Position numbers and translations under genes: made by a program. Below, in pieces: positions 1 to 12,243 of a stretch of DNA of 64,000 nt. Origin of the DNA: Massospora cicadina (taxonomy: Eukaryota; Entomophthoromycota; Entomophthoromycetes; Entomophthorales; Entomophthoraceae); NCBI GenBank assembly GCA_022478985.1, contig JAKSZP010005268.1, positions 62,001 to 126,000 on the forward strand. The letters run 5' to 3'. Under the pieces are notes generated by a model. That model did not search any database. It was not told where the DNA came from and saw only the letters and a program-made list of their open reading frames with translations. Numbering within the stretch: position 1 is the stretch's first letter; each line of letters begins with the position of its first letter.

Positions 1-1144
1 TGATGTACTGTGCTGTAGATAAAAATTTTGTTTCTAAAAGAAGAAGTAGGTAGGGCGTTCCCATTAGCATAGTAGTGAGAAGATGTAAAATTGGCTGCCG
101 TCTCTTCCTTCAGTGCAAATTCTGGTAGGAAAGTTTCTTAAGCGGCTTCCCAGCATCTAGCCAACAGAGAAAAGGTCAAATATTTAAAGTTATATTCAAT
201 TTGCATACTGCATCTACATCATATTTGACTTTGGTGCAAGTCTCTGTCATCTGAGCTTTGGCGCTGATATAAGCATCATGGTTAATTCTCGCCTTGGTTG
301 CTTTACAACTTAGAGTTAAGGTGCTCATGTATGGTAGTGAGGAAGAAAGGTTGTTCCATATGGTTGTAGAAATCTTCTCCTTAGCAAAGGGCTAGTTTCT
401 AAAGAGCCGCGCACCCTTGGCCAGATCCTTTGTGATGGTCTAAGCGTGGTGGAATGGGCAACAGTTATTGATTTATGTTATTTCAGATGATGGCGCGTGA
501 TATTTGAGATGAGTCCTGACCACCTAGAAGGGGACCTATCAGTGTTAAGTCAATGCACAATGATGACTGGAATTCTCCATTGTCTGGATTATGGTCATAA
601 AAATAAGGCCAGACGCGGAGGTTAGCAGAGAATCTATGAATTCAGTAGTGCAAAGAAAGTCCTGGATTTTACTGGATACTGGGCATTCACTTAAAGTTGA
701 GGTAGTAAGAGTCATGAACGCGGCTTATGATAGTGTTGAAAACTCCCATTATGATTGTATTCCACAGGAGATTCAGGTGATCTAGCTCCTCTAGAAGCCG
801 GTTCTGGTCAGACCCTGCATGAGCTGGTATATACTGGCGATAAAGAAGGAGAAGTCAGACGTTGTGAACATGGCCAGTATATAACGGCCATTAATATGTG
901 AGAAGGCGTGGGTTAATCCATGGATTCAAAATTATAAAGGCGACATGTTCTGTCCTGAAACGTTGCCTCTGAATTAATCATTCCAAGCCTTATATTAATT
1001 TGGGTCAAGGTGGGGCTCATTGGCAGCAGCAATGTTAACAAGCGCGACCAGAAGTTTCAGAGGAGGTGGGCTCTCCGCTTAAAGTCTTGGAAAACTTGAG
1101 TTCTCAGAATACAAGGTCAGTGTTCTTTTGCGTGGACTCATAGC
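1..1144 (-). pseudogene. LINE-B1 ORF2 fragment: AP-endonuclease and start of the RT linker
   Basis: This is the broken endonuclease part of a LINE ORF2, which in intact elements nicks target DNA to prime reverse transcription. The reverse complement runs parallel to LINE-B2 from its ORF2 start (50989) to about 52140. The start codon region is at 1133-1144, where the complement of B2's ATGAGTCC context is seen. The positions of the B2 endonuclease blocks (NVNGL, QEPH, SRID, SDH) can be followed, but stops and frameshifts break every frame. The RT core lies outside the window. Confidence 0.8.
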
Positions 1145-1181
1145 TTCTCCTCTTTCCATACTGGGGAAATTTGGCGCTTCT

Positions 1182-2410
1182 AACTATAGGCTAAAGACGG
1201 TTAGTTTTAAATTCAAAATCTATAATTTTTATAGTGATCAAAGTGGAGCTCAGGATGGTAGGAGGTGGCTAGGGGAGGAGAGGAGAAAGATTCTGATAAC
1301 TAGTCAAGGATGCTGCTCCTGCTAAATTTTAGAATAAGACTTTTAGATTTCTCAATTGTGACCTCTACAGAATCCCAATTGGACTAGGAAAAGTCCATAA
1401 TCTCATCCTACAATACTGAAAATGTGATTCACAAGATGTGGGGTGTATGGGGAGTAGGGCTCTTTGAGCTGCTGCGTCTAACAAAGGTTAGAGATTGCCA
1501 GTCACTGATTGTGGGCTGAGTTTCATTAGGAGCTCCTGTTTATTTTGAAAGAGTGTTAGTGGAGATTTATGGGGGTGCGTCATAGTGTTGATTGGGGGTG
1601 GCTGATGACGGCTGCCTTGTGTGGGCGCCTTACGCTTTGCAGTTGATGGTTACAACTCTGAAAGAATGGATGATGTTCCCTTTGGGAGAGGAGCTTGATA
1701 CTTAAGGATGTGTGAACCTACCATTATACTATTTTATAAATGAACAATAAAGAGCTTTAGAGGTAAGCTCCTAAATTGACCCCTTTGTTTGAATTGATGA
1801 ATTGCTGCTGCCACATAGAAAGTATTTTTGACTAACTTATGTCCCTGAATGGAGGATAAGTGCCTTGGTTTGAGCTATGCAGCAAATATACAGGTTTTAA
1901 GGCGTTACACCATGAATAATTGATCACATTTGGTAAGGTCGTCAAAGAAGATCTCTGGGCATGTCTCAACAACTTCCATATAATGAATTACATCAATATT
2001 GTGGGCAACAATTAGGGAGGGGATACTGATGCCTTTTCCAGGCGGGTTCTTTATGTGGGAGCATAGTTAGAGGGGACAATAAAGCTTACTGAAAGTAAAT
2101 ACTCAAAATCCATAAAACCACGATGCAGCTCTAATTTAAGTGACTCAGTAATACTAGTCATTGAAAGATTGTAAAACGTGGAAATATGATATTTTTGAAA
2201 ATAAGAAAAAAGTCAGGCGATATGGATAAATCTACGTGGAATAGCAAACTGAAGGGTGGCAGCATGGAAGGCAAAGGCAACTCTAGTGAATCCCACATAA
2301 TTTTAGTGTCTTCCACCAATTCATTAAATTGTGGTGTTAATCGAGAATGTATCTAAAGATGCTGCAAAGTATATAAGCAATCCTCTGTGTATACAATAGA
2401 ATAATGCCTA
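1182..2410 (-). pseudogene. LINE-B1 ORF1 fragment, C-terminal half
   Basis: The reverse complement matches LINE-B2 ORF1 from about 49030 to 50950. It includes the nucleic-acid-binding region, the zinc-knuckle zone (about 1870-1920 here) and the proline/serine-rich C-terminus. No frame stays open. At about 2190 the sequence passes straight from the part matching 49213 to the part matching 49885. It therefore preserves the empty site of the solo LTR found in LINE-B2. Gypsy-D1 cuts the reading at 2410. Confidence 0.8.
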
Positions 2411-2791
2411 TGTAAACTTTTACTATTTTTTTATCAAGTTCACTATGTGCATTGAATATGCTGATAAGAAATGAATGGGTTGACTATAATATGAAGATTA
2501 TCGTCCTATATGAACATTTCAAACCAAATTAAGTATGTCTACAACGCTAACAAGTGCAAATGTCTTCCTACTGATAGATTAAGATACTTTTTGAATGCAA
2601 GGGAACTTTTCACTTTGATTCTTTCTCCCAAGTGGCTGAGAAACACTTGGATAAGAAAACATTTTCCTTCTACTTAATCTCAAGAGTTGGAAAATGACAA
2701 ATAGATTAGGGAAACCTTTTCTCTTCCAGTATCACTCAAGAGCACACAATATAAATTTAAAACTATCTAAATTTATTCCTTCTAAGATTCA

Positions 2792-3730
2792 TGTCAGAAA
2801 TTGACTATAGGCTCTGCTAGTTGGCAGGCCAACCAGTATGAAGACTGTCATCCATTGCCGTTTTAACTTAGGCACAGGGCCAGCAGGCCGGCTGACCCTT
2901 TGGCGTGTCACCCACACCATTTGGGGATCCCTAAGCCTAATCCTTAACCAACAAAATAAATATAAACTTATAACAAAATGTAGATTAGGCAAAGGGAGAT
3001 GTTTATTAAAAAGAGATGCTCCAGATATATATACTATTTACTTCAAGGTTACTGTGACAACCACTAACCTATTGGCTCTTCCACTTGTTCTTCCAGCCAA
3101 CCACTCTTCTTATTATTCCACTGCACTATTCTCTTCCCTGGCGTCAACCCTCTCGCCTTATCCTTCCTTATTTCCAAATTAGTTTTGGCTCATCCTTGCC
3201 TTAAATAATTGGTGAGCAATATAAAAGATAAATCTAAATAAACGTCAAATTTGAATTTAACCTTTGAGTTGATAATAATGCACCAGAAACAGCTATGTCG
3301 TTCACTTTGACTCAGAATATCTTGGTATCATGCTGACATTTCTTCACAACTCATTTTGGTCAATTGATTAGGAATCGCCTTATTCAGGGTAAAATTAAGA
3401 AAATAAATGAGGCGCCAGAAACAACCTCAGCTTCCTCAAACTTGTAATTGTCAATCCGCTGACATTGACAGTTAAATCAAGTGGATATCCTTGGCTTATT
3501 AGTTACTGGTGATCCTTATACAATTTAACCCAACAATTGGCTCCGCTCAATCTCTCTTCTAAACTCGGCGGAATACTTGGACTTGGCTAAACCAAATTTG
3601 AGGAGAAACTACCTAGCAATCATATCAAATAACATGAAATTCAGTCAATGTGCCATTCCTCCAGGATTGGCTATTTTAGCCCAAATAATAATTAGTCATT
3701 GAAGGATTCCATCTGGTTAAAATTCAGACA
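2792..3730. mobile_element. Solo LTR in the Gypsy-D1 3' LTR
   Basis: This 939-bp block is absent from the D1 5' LTR. It starts TGTCAGAA and ends TTCAGACA, near-perfect inverted termini of the TG...CA type. It is flanked by a perfect 5-bp direct repeat ATTCA (2787-2791 and 3731-3735), the usual Ty3/Gypsy target duplication size. No gene is seen inside. A TATA-like stretch lies near 3215-3225. It is probably the product of LTR-LTR recombination. Orientation is not certain. Confidence 0.75.
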
Positions 3731-4398
3731 ATTCAAATCACTACATGCTTTAAGAAAACAATGAATTATATATGTAAATCAAATGCTTAATTATTCTATT
3801 GGCTCTAATATAAATTGCATCTAATGCCAAATATTTATCCATTAGGATTCAGCCAAAGATAATGATTTATTTTATCCATCTAGATGAAATCCACTGCTAA
3901 CTAGAACATGCCCCTCTTGGGTAGAGTATTAAAATAACATATTCCAATGTAAACACTCTACCCAGCGAATTATCCTTAATAAGCTAGTAACCTTCTTAGG
4001 TAATGAGACTTTTTTCCAGTACCAGCAGGTCACATTACCTAAAAGATCAGCCCAAAAGCTGCTACCAAAAAGCGTTATCAGTTCTCAGCAAATAGCAACA
4101 CCCCTAATTGATCAGCGACAAACCATAATCAATTAATATAAACTAAAATTAAACTTTAATAATTAAATCAAGAATTATATCTTTTTGTAAAACATTGTCA
4201 GAAATCCTCCCTGACGGAACATCAGTAATTTAGTGGGATCAAATCAGGATGAATGAATCAACATCCCATAAGGAATGAAAACTAACAATAGTTATTATCT
4301 CATATGATAACTCTCACATCCGTTATGGTAATCTACCCCCAGCAGATATAGCAATTTATTTTATAGCCTTATAAGCTGGAGTATGTGGTTTACTGAAA

Positions 4399-6283
4399 TA
4401 AATTTATTTAAGGTAATATGACCAGAGGATGGACATTACTGATACAAAACCAAATAAGCGAACCAAAAACAAAAACCAAAAAGCCTTAAATGAGTGGCAA
4501 GACACCAAAACAAAAGGAAAATAACCTACCAGGTGTAGCAGCAGTGAACTGAATCTCACCATGGCAGTGGCGGAGGGGGATCAGGCGCATTATTGATTTC
4601 ATCCTCACCATTGAAGAGGCAGATCCAAGCTGAGAGCAAGGGGGTTGGGGCATCCGCAGGATGTGGGTCAAGGTGAAAGAGATAATTGTTAAGATCTTTT
4701 AGTAACAATCTGGGCTTGGTGCAAAGCCTCCAGGAGTTCAGCAACATGGTGTTCAGCTTATATGCATACATCAGGAAGCTGGGAAAAATTCATAATATTG
4801 GCTCTGGTGATATACGTGGTGGGGGAAATTCTTCCAATGCAGCCACATGCTTGACAGCGGAGGTGGCAGTTTTTTTTTGATTTCCATTTTTGCAACCTTG
4901 GGGAAATTGGCAGGGAATTCAGTTAAAAGAAGTCCTTCTTTCATTTCAGAAACTAAGAGTGCCATGGCTTCATGGAGATGGCAACTATCAGGAGAGGCCA
5001 CCACAGCCTCAGCACGTTGATGGTCACTCAAGAATGGGGTAGTGGTGGGTTTGGGCAAATATTTCTTGGGTGGGAATGGGGCATCTAAGTCTGAAGGCAA
5101 ATATGGTTCTAAATTAATCAGAAAGTCAGGAGGTGGGACAATTTCACCAGATTTATTTATTTCATCCAATAAGTCCCAGGGATTTTGGTTGAGTAAGATT
5201 GATTCAGAATGAGGTGGCTGTGATTGGGCAAATTTTGGGGTAAAATTTTTTTTGGTTTGAATTTGGTTCCAAACCTGCTCCTATTTGGTATATTGTGAGA
5301 AATTTGGCTGTCTTGGGCTTTGGTTGCAAAGGTTTTCTGATTTCTCAAACGTTCAGTTAGAGGGGGTGAGGGCATCCAAAAGCCTCACTTGAATGCTGTT
5401 TGTGTGGCCTCATAAGTGGGCTTGGCATTTCCACATTTTTTGAACTGTGGCGATAGGCCTTTTTGGAGTGGTTCAACTTATGGTAGAGGGGGCAAATTGT
5501 GTGGCCTTGTTAAAGCGAGCCCAAAAGAAGTGATCCAGTGCAGATGGGATATAGGCATGTGGTGAGATGTTCTGGGCTATGGTTGGCTGGTTGGGGGTAA
5601 TGGTGGCCATTGCCATGATGCCACTAATCGTTCAGCACAACTTGGGACAAGGAAGTTGTGGATAGGGTCTGTGCCATATTTTGGCAGCCCTGTCATCAAT
5701 TCCTCATAGAGTGTTTGATGGGGAAGATGTGAAGGAAGGTCTTCAAAGGTTACCACAAATGTGGTATCACTGGGGAGGCATGTACAGGTGGTGGTAATGG
5801 GTTTGTTTTTTATATTAAGGGCTAGCTGCTGCAGCGGCTGCATCCTCTTCTGTGGATATCCTAGATCAAAATAGCCCTTATAAGGGCGGAAGTCAATAAA
5901 TCCCACTGGTGAAAACGTGGATGTTGCCAGCTCAATTATTGCTTTGTTGGAATATGAGAAGAGGCCTGTATTTGACTCATAGGCAAAAGTGACTATTTGA
6001 TCGGGGTAGGGCAAGTGGGTGGGGGCAGGTTTAGTGGACTCAAGCTAAGTGTAATAATAAGTCTCTTGTAGGGACAAATTGGCCTGATGCATTAGGCGGT
6101 TTGGATGAGCCAGCTCTTATGCTTTTGCCCTCTGGGTGGAAAATGGTATCAGGTGGAGCACTGCTGCCCCATACTGGGGCAGCAGGTGGTGGATCCACAG
6201 ACATAAATGGAAAACTGATGCGGTTTAGGTGGCAATGGAAAATTAATGGTTACTATTAATCAAAATCACTTGAAAGTGATGTT
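4399..6283 (-). mobile_element. Half-LINE C1 (ORF1-only non-LTR element)
   Basis: This 1885-bp element encodes only an ORF1-like protein and has no endonuclease or RT. It is full length compared with C2 (1928 bp) and C3 (1896 bp). It is bounded by an imperfect TSD of about 20 bp that starts GAG and ends TACTGAAA (4379-4398 and 6284-6305). The 3' end on the minus strand carries the tail core AATGTCCATCCTCTGGTCAT (about 4418-4437) followed by an A/T-rich run, very like the LINE-A tail. It sits inside the D1 3' LTR close to its inner edge. Confidence 0.8.
4556..6190 (-). pseudogene. C1 ORF1-like protein, degenerate
   Basis: It corresponds to the nucleic-acid-binding ORF1 protein of LINEs. In order: an N-terminal proline/glycine-rich block with PPAAPVWGSSAPP (about 6190-6150); a domain containing VVTFEDLPSHLP then GLPKYGTDPI (about 5770-5650), which resembles the ORF1 domain of LINE-A; a damaged zinc knuckle (about 5490-5440) in which the second and the last cysteine are tyrosine; a long acidic C-terminal region; and a DPPPP end at about 4560. 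The frame is broken into several open stretches (6014-5577, 5375-5157, 5169-4771, 4771-4556). Confidence 0.65.
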
Positions 6284-6314
6284 GAGCTATGTGGGCATAC
6301 TGAAACACAACACA

Positions 6315-6330
6315 TCCACCACTTGAAAAG
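6315..6330 (-). promoter_or_regulatory. Probable polypurine tract of Gypsy-D1
   Basis: On the minus strand the sequence AAGTGGTGGA directly precedes the TGTGTTG start of the 3' LTR. This is where the plus-strand primer of an LTR retrotransposon lies. Confidence 0.5.
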
Positions 6331-6369
6331 ATTATACAGCGATGATAGATCCTTGAAAGCAGGTGCCGC

Positions 6370-8160
6370 TTTTTCATGGGCCTAAATCAGTTAACATGGT
6401 TATACTTTTTATCACAGAGTAAATCTTCTTATCCTTGCTTGATGTATCTCTTCATGCTCCTTCTCCTAATCATGTCTTTCTTCTTCTGCTTCTTGCTGCT
6501 GCATCTTCTGAGTGCAGTTCCACAGCATCACGCTACACCAGGACTACTTTGGTCTATCACACTGATAAATGTTCTGAAAGGCCTGTATTCCCCCAGGTCA
6601 GGCTCAATGACTCCACGTTGTTCAAGGACCTTCTTGTCAGATTCTTTATGAATTCCTTCATTCCTGTACTCCCCCAGGATAGGCTCTTTGTTTTTTGATA
6701 AGAGTGGATATTATATCTCTCCTTTTATGTGCCTCTTCATGGAGGACCCAGTTTTAACATGAGCTAGTCCTACCAAGAATTCTCGCTTCTTCTTCAGTAC
6801 TGTATGTATTTTCTGAGCCCCTTCTCCCTGAATAACCATTAAAGGTGGAAACATATCCTGATACTCTTGATTATGTAAAAAATACAGTTGATATTATTTC
6901 AATATGCGTATTGATTTTGATTATTTTATTAATTTTTCTCAAGGATAATCTCTTTATGATAATATTTTCCACGTTTATTGTCTTAAATTTTTGATTTCAT
7001 CTAGATTTAGTATTTTAAGTATTTGGTATGGATCTGGTTCATTATATGACCATCAGTCATGTTTTTTATCAAATAAGTTATAGTTATTGTCAAAGTCATA
7101 ATCTCAAACAGACCTGATTATAATGCTTTTAACTTGTTTCTTATTCCAAATTCATATGTACCAAAAAAGCCTATCCTAACTCCACATGGTACTTTTCTGC
7201 GCTGAAACAATTTTAATTATCCCTCTTCGCTCTAATTCCTTTCCTCAATGTCATGTCAAATGCCTGTGATTGCAATTCAATCATGATGTTTGAAAGTAAG
7301 ATAAATTATTGCTCCCCAATCATCCCAAAAGCTGGTTTCAAGGCTACGTACAAAACTAATACCAATGAGGCTCTTCATCCATATAAGAGTTAAACTGAGC
7401 TTTTTCTGTCCTGTAAAATAACTGATAAAGTATGTGAAGGTAACTGAATTCAGATAAAATACCACAAGTAGAAGTTTTTCCTGTTATCAATTATTGCAGC
7501 GTTGCGGACAGAGTTCCATTAATCCTCACTACCATCCCATTGGTTTCTGAATGAAAAACATATTAAACTCCTTGATATCCCATTAGTTTGTTCACTTTTT
7601 AAATTAATAGGATGTAAAGTTAGTTCCATTATTGCATAATTATACTAGCGGGCATCCATGCCAGTACATTACTTGGTCCAGTATAAATATTGCAGTGCTC
7701 ATAAATTTTAATCTGCTCAAGGCATTTATCCTGACATATCTTGGAAGATTGTATATGGCAACTATATTCTACTTTACTCCCCCAGTACTAAAGCTTAAGG
7801 ACCCATCAAATATATTTTTACATTGTGTGCCAAGCAAATACAAAGTGTACTAGCCATTATCCTGCCACATTATTATGTAGCTTGAGGAGCTTACATTCCA
7901 CGCAACATGCTATACAAACAACAAACTTTAAGTGATTGATTCACAGTAATAAGATTAGTTTTGATGGTTCATTGTTATTCTTAGGCCACCACGCCCTATT
8001 CTTTGTGCGCAGCTCAATATAAGTTCTGAAGTTATGATGGTTTAGGGATTAGGTATCTTTCCAACATCACTATATAACTATCCATTTGTCATCTCAGTAA
8101 GTTCCATTTCTTTCTCCAGTGTGCTTTAATTCTCCTGGAATTATCCCCAATATTTACTTC
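6370..8160 (-). pseudogene. Gypsy-D1 integrase region, degenerate
   Basis: In family members this domain inserts the cDNA into the genome. Frames read on the minus strand give HGCPL and then NNGTNFTS (about 7670-7590), the normal order of the integrase core, where the usual aspartate of DNGTNF is replaced by Asn. A longer open stretch (7465-7277) follows. The tail at 6700-6370 is rich in Lys, Arg and Glu. Stops are common, so no product is expected. A plus-strand open frame at 6376-6698 is antisense to this tail. Confidence 0.65.
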
Positions 8161-9560
8161 AATCATTCATTGGGTTAGTTCATTTGCTACTAGTATATGA
8201 CTTGAACGGCAGATTATCTCTTTTTTTTTAGTACTAGATGGTGGTCCTTGAACGGCAGATTATCTCAATAATATAGATACATAATAATGGGCTGCTCCTG
8301 CTCAATGTAATATATTTTAAATTGTAGGCTTACAGCTTCAGATTCCATTGAGCCAGTCACCCATCTAGTTCTTTAAGTGTATGCAACCAGCGCAGAGATA
8401 AATGGTCAGCCAAAACCTTGAAGTTTTTCCCGTGAATATACATTCAAAATTATTTGAAATGGTATATCTCATTATAAGGCACTCTTGCTCTGTCATGGTG
8501 TAGTTCCTTTATGCTGGCGTCAATGTCTGACTAACATACACCACCAAATGCTCTTCCCCATTATCTAATTGACTTAAAATGTCTCTGATCGCTGTTAATG
8601 AGGCATTAGTCTGTTTTATAAACTCCTTATTTTAATTTGTTAGTATTCATGAACTTGACTAGTCATCAGATATCTTCTGAGCTTTTTGAACGCCTCTTGG
8701 GCCTACTCATCTCACATGAATCATTTTTTGGATCATTAAGTAGGTTAAATTGTGGTTCAGTGACTCCAGAGAATAAACTTGATAAATTGGTGATAGTACT
8801 GACTAACCCTAGAAAAACTTGTTTTTCCTAAACACTCTTTGCAATATTCACATCAATTCTCTGGCCATTATATTCTGCAGTTGCAGTTGAAATCTTACAG
8901 GGTTTATTAAAAACCCTAATATTAAGTGTTCTTGAAGAAATACCTTGTCCTTAACTTTACCTTCAAATTTGCCATTGCTTGGAATTCAACAATTCGTACA
9001 AGTGTTCCAAGTTATTGGTGAAGGTCCTACTGAAAACCTTGATGTCAACAAGCACACCAAATCGAAAGACAAGATCAGGCCACTCAAGATGGAATCCAAC
9101 GCCCTCTGGAAAGTTGACGGCGCATTACACAGTCCTTGAAGCATTCTCATTGTCTGGCATAATCCTTGTGCAGTGATTATCACAGACTTCTCTTGGTCTT
9201 TGTTTGGCAAGTCTATCTGTCCATACATCAATATCCAAATAATTGATGATAAAAAACTTTTTCCCCATTATATGATTGAGCGCATCATTTTTCCAGCAGC
9301 AGATGCAAAGCCTTTTTAGTGATTTCATTTGATCATAAGTAATCAATCACTAATTAATTTGATCCATCTTTTTTTCTTCACAATTAGAATTGGACTTGAT
9401 CATGGACTCACCAAAGATATAATGTGTCCATACTCAATCAGTTTACTGATTTATTTAATGACTACTGCTTCAGCAGCATTGGATCTGCGGACAGTTCTCT
9501 TTATATCAGTGGGTAATCCCCAGTGCCAGCCTTATATCAAATTATAAGCGCATCCAAGGA
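8160..9560 (-). pseudogene. Gypsy-D1 reverse transcriptase and RNase H, degenerate
   Basis: Minus-strand frames show RT blocks in order: a SPILIVKKKDG-like block (about 9400), YGQIDLPNKDQEK, then GLCNAPSTFQRALDSI (9231-9020). The catalytic YLDD box is lost (read as VDI near 9050). FLGLV follows at about 8790, then an RNase H block with SQLDNGEEHLVVYVSQTL and EQECLI (8590-8480). It matches the RT of Gypsy-D2 at 63694-64000. The 310 bases at 9560-9869 are the protease-RT linker and match 61500-61765. A short LINE-B scrap interrupts it at 8221. Confidence 0.8.
8221..8246 (-). mobile_element. 26-bp 3'-terminal scrap of LINE-B with a 20-bp TSD
   Basis: The 20 bases CTTGAACGGCAGATTATCTC occur twice, at 8201-8220 and 8247-8266, without a mismatch. 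The 26 bases between them read on the minus strand as a few bases plus ACCATCTAGTACTAAAAAAA. That is the extreme 3' end of LINE-B2 (54555-54574) with a longer A run. This is the expected product of target-primed reverse transcription that stopped almost at once. Confidence 0.75.
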
Positions 9561-9869
9561 CTCAATCATTTTGGCCAAATATCACCTGATATTTCTCAAA
9601 CTGTTTTTGCACTCCTTCTTGATGACGTTCAGATAACACAGGAAGTTGCTCTCAATTGACCAGTACACTAATGCTTTCAGAATCTGCTGGTGATCCAGAT
9701 CACTATTATTGATTCATAGTCAAGGAACTCTCTGATTTCAGCTTACATGTTTAGATATAAAAATGCAATACCTTAGTTTTTCTCCAACTTGATCAGTTTT
9801 TTTGCTCAGATTGGCCATTAATACTCAGATTTCATAAATACCCTAGCATTATAAATCCCCAGAGATAAC

Positions 9870-11194
9870 TGTTGGAATCCTGGCAAAGTGTGCGCTCACT
9901 GGTTCATTGCACAGGATTTAAAAAGTATTAGCAGAAGTGGGAGTGTGGGAACTTGCAACTGCTTATAAGGATTGGGGAGAATTTTAACCACAAATTAGCT
10001 TTAAATATACTAATTTAAGTGGCAAGAGGATTTAAGATTATATGGCAATTTTATTAATTAAAAACTGGAGGTAAAAGAGATACCCTATTATAATGGATAC
10101 TCCTTTCATTTAAAAGTAAGTCAGGGCTAAAAATGAGAAGTGTGGCAGAATTTAATATGTCAAGTGTTGAAATTTGGCAATACCCTATATATCCGTTGAA
10201 GGGTTTTTGTGCAGGGTTACGCCCACTGAGCAATTAGAATGAACGATATGATGGTTGGCAGTTCCTCAGAACACACATAAATAAACAATTATAATAAAAA
10301 GGTAGCAATTTCCCAACAACTCTTCTTTTAATTTAATCTAATAAACTCAACGGATCTTTTCTAGTCAGCTCCCTCTCACTTCTCTCTCACAAACTCTAAA
10401 AACCTCACTCCTCCTAAAACTTTCCATCTCTCTGATATCTCAGCGACCTTGGTCAGAACCAACCCTTCTGCTTAAACTTATTCATTCCGCCATACTTTCA
10501 TTGGTTTTGGCTTGTTGTTCTTCAACTTTTTATTGCCTTAATATGAGCCTATCTAAATTATCTTTGTCAAATATTGACATCACCTTATCACCTTAATTTG
10601 AAGGTGATCTACTAATGACACATTAGAACTCAATATCACCTCATCCTAAGGCGCTTGATTACTTGTAGCTCTGAAGCATCCTCAGCAGATTCTTTCCATT
10701 AAATCTTCAGCGGAATTCCTCCAATGATCCGTTGGTCATAAATTCAGCTTGTCATCCAATCTTTAGATTTGCGACAGTAAGGTGACTTCCCAATTTTATA
10801 ATTATTATTTAGCCTATCACTGCTCTGTAGAGGCATATCGCCTTGTATGAGTTAGATTTAAAATGAAAGTTTGACCCAGGAATGACATAAACATGTGGCA
10901 GCATTTTAATATAATTACGCCAATCAACATTCTGAAAAGGGTTTACTTTTCTTAGTGGCGTTCACTAAATATGTGCTTGTTCTTGGGCGAGATTCCGATG
11001 GGTTGGCTTATTCCACGGGGGTTGCAGAGCACCTAAGCCACTTAGATTAGGGTTATTAAGTGGAAGGTTAGAAGTAGAAGGATTACTACTATTAGAATGA
11101 TTTTAATGAGAGTCGATTAAGCTTTTTAGCTATTAGTAGATGTATTCACCAAAGAACAACTCTTTCCCTATCTCAAACATGTAAATGTCCAACA
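9870..11194 (-). repeat. Gypsy-E2 3' LTR, with a solo LTR inside
   Basis: It begins TGTTGGAATCC and ends GTCCAACA, giving 7-bp perfect inverted ends (TGTTGGA/TCCAACA). It aligns with the other E2 LTR (22606-23317). The extra length (1325 against 712 bp) is explained by a 612-bp insertion at 10165-10776. On the plus-strand right side, TTACCCCCATC (11195-11205) is the complement of the polypurine tract. Confidence 0.85.
10165..10776. mobile_element. Probable solo LTR inside the Gypsy-E2 3' LTR
   Basis: The block is absent from the second E2 LTR, which reads straight across this point. It starts TGTTGAAATTTGG and ends TTTGCGACA, which are imperfect inverted ends. The flanking 5-mers TCAAG (10160-10164) and GTAAG (10777-10781) could be a decayed TSD. 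A pyrimidine-rich stretch lies at 10365-10440. No gene is seen. Confidence 0.55.
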
Positions 11195-11199
11195 TTACC

Positions 11200-12240
11200 C
11201 CCATCAAGAGAGTAAAGGGGAGAATAGGGGCGCAAGAAACATCCATGGACTTAGTTGATGGTAACTTCATAAGCAGGGGACTTGATAAAATAAACATCAC
11301 TCCTCTTATAAGTGATGACAAAATGTCCCTCCCAGATGGAGCCAAGCTTCTCACTTCTAGCTGTAATACAATTATGGTAGTATAATACCAGATCAAAGAT
11401 TTGATAGGTGATCAAGGGAGGCCTGGACTCATTGGCGGCATAGCCCTCTTTAGTGACCGTTTTAGCTCAGTTAGCCTTAGCCTTAGATTATAGCTGAATG
11501 ATGTGCTGAGCCAACCTCCTCATAGCCTTGTCAGGGTCATCTGCCTTACCATTAAAGACACCTTTGGCTAGTAGAGCGGGTATCCCAGGTTGCTACCCAT
11601 ATAGAACGCAGAAGGAAAACATATTGAGATTCTAGGCGTAGCTATTGTGGTAAGCCATAAAAGCACTAGGCAGAAACTAGTCCCTGTATAGAGAGAGGTG
11701 CCATTTATTTGCAGTATAGATACCAAGGTTGCATTTGCTCTTTTTAACGGTACCATTGGTAGAGCTGTTGAAAGGGCGGAAAAAGGCTGTTGGGCCCCAT
11801 GTAGGTAGCTAGCATATTGACTATTCTAGATGTAAAATTTTTTGTTGTATCAGAGGAGGACTTGAGGACATCCAAATCAAGTGAAAATATACTGACGAAG
11901 GAAAGTGGCGGTAACTTTTGCAGTTTGGGCAGGTAGAGCAAAAGCTTCTATCCATTTGGTAACATGATCAATATCTACTAAAATGTATCAATTTCCACTG
12001 GTAGTTTGTGGGAGAGTGTCAACAACATCCAGGCTTATTGTGTAAAAAGGCTGCTGAGGCGTAGTAGGTTGGTATTGATACATGACCTAAAGCTGGATTG
12101 TTTCTTACAGGTCAAATAGGCATCCAGGACTTCAATAATGAATTTTATAGCTCCCTCCCAGTAGTACTGTTCCTTAATCCACTCATAAACTATCATACTC
12201 CATTATGTCCTAGGATGAGATGAGATTCCAAGATTACAGG
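11200..12240 (-). pseudogene. Gypsy-E2 integrase, degenerate
   Basis: Minus-strand frames give HVTKWIEAFALPAQTAK (about 11990-11930), the first catalytic-aspartate region of a retroviral-type integrase. Broken central sequence follows. The GPY/F-like module KLGSIWEGHFVITYKRSD lies at about 11350-11300. Open stretches at 11941-11744, 11756-11568 and 11396-11133 lie in different frames, so several frameshifts have occurred. Confidence 0.7.
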
Positions 12241-12243
12241 TAC

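Larger units (their letters stand above)
2411..6314 (-). repeat. Gypsy-D1 3' LTR, carrying two insertions
   Basis: Once the solo LTR (2792-3730) and half-LINE C1 (4399-6283) are removed, about 1.06 kb remains. It aligns along its length with the D1 5' LTR at 30808-31859. Read on the minus strand it starts TGTGTTGTG (6314) and ends TTTACA (2411). Clear anchors shared with the other LTR are the blocks around 2440-2530, 2640-2770, 3830-4120 and 4300-4398. The flank at 2406-2410 is LINE-B1. Confidence 0.8.

Noticed and set aside
591..785. A small plus-strand gene
   Set aside because: The opposite strand is the endonuclease region of LINE-B1. The similar peptide on the antisense of LINE-B2 (51649-51242) shows that it is a shadow.
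6376..6698. Hydrophobic plus-strand open frames that look like a small membrane protein
   Set aside because: They are antisense to the charged C-terminal tail of the Gypsy-D1 integrase; Glu/Lys-rich coding reads as Leu/Phe-rich on the other strand.
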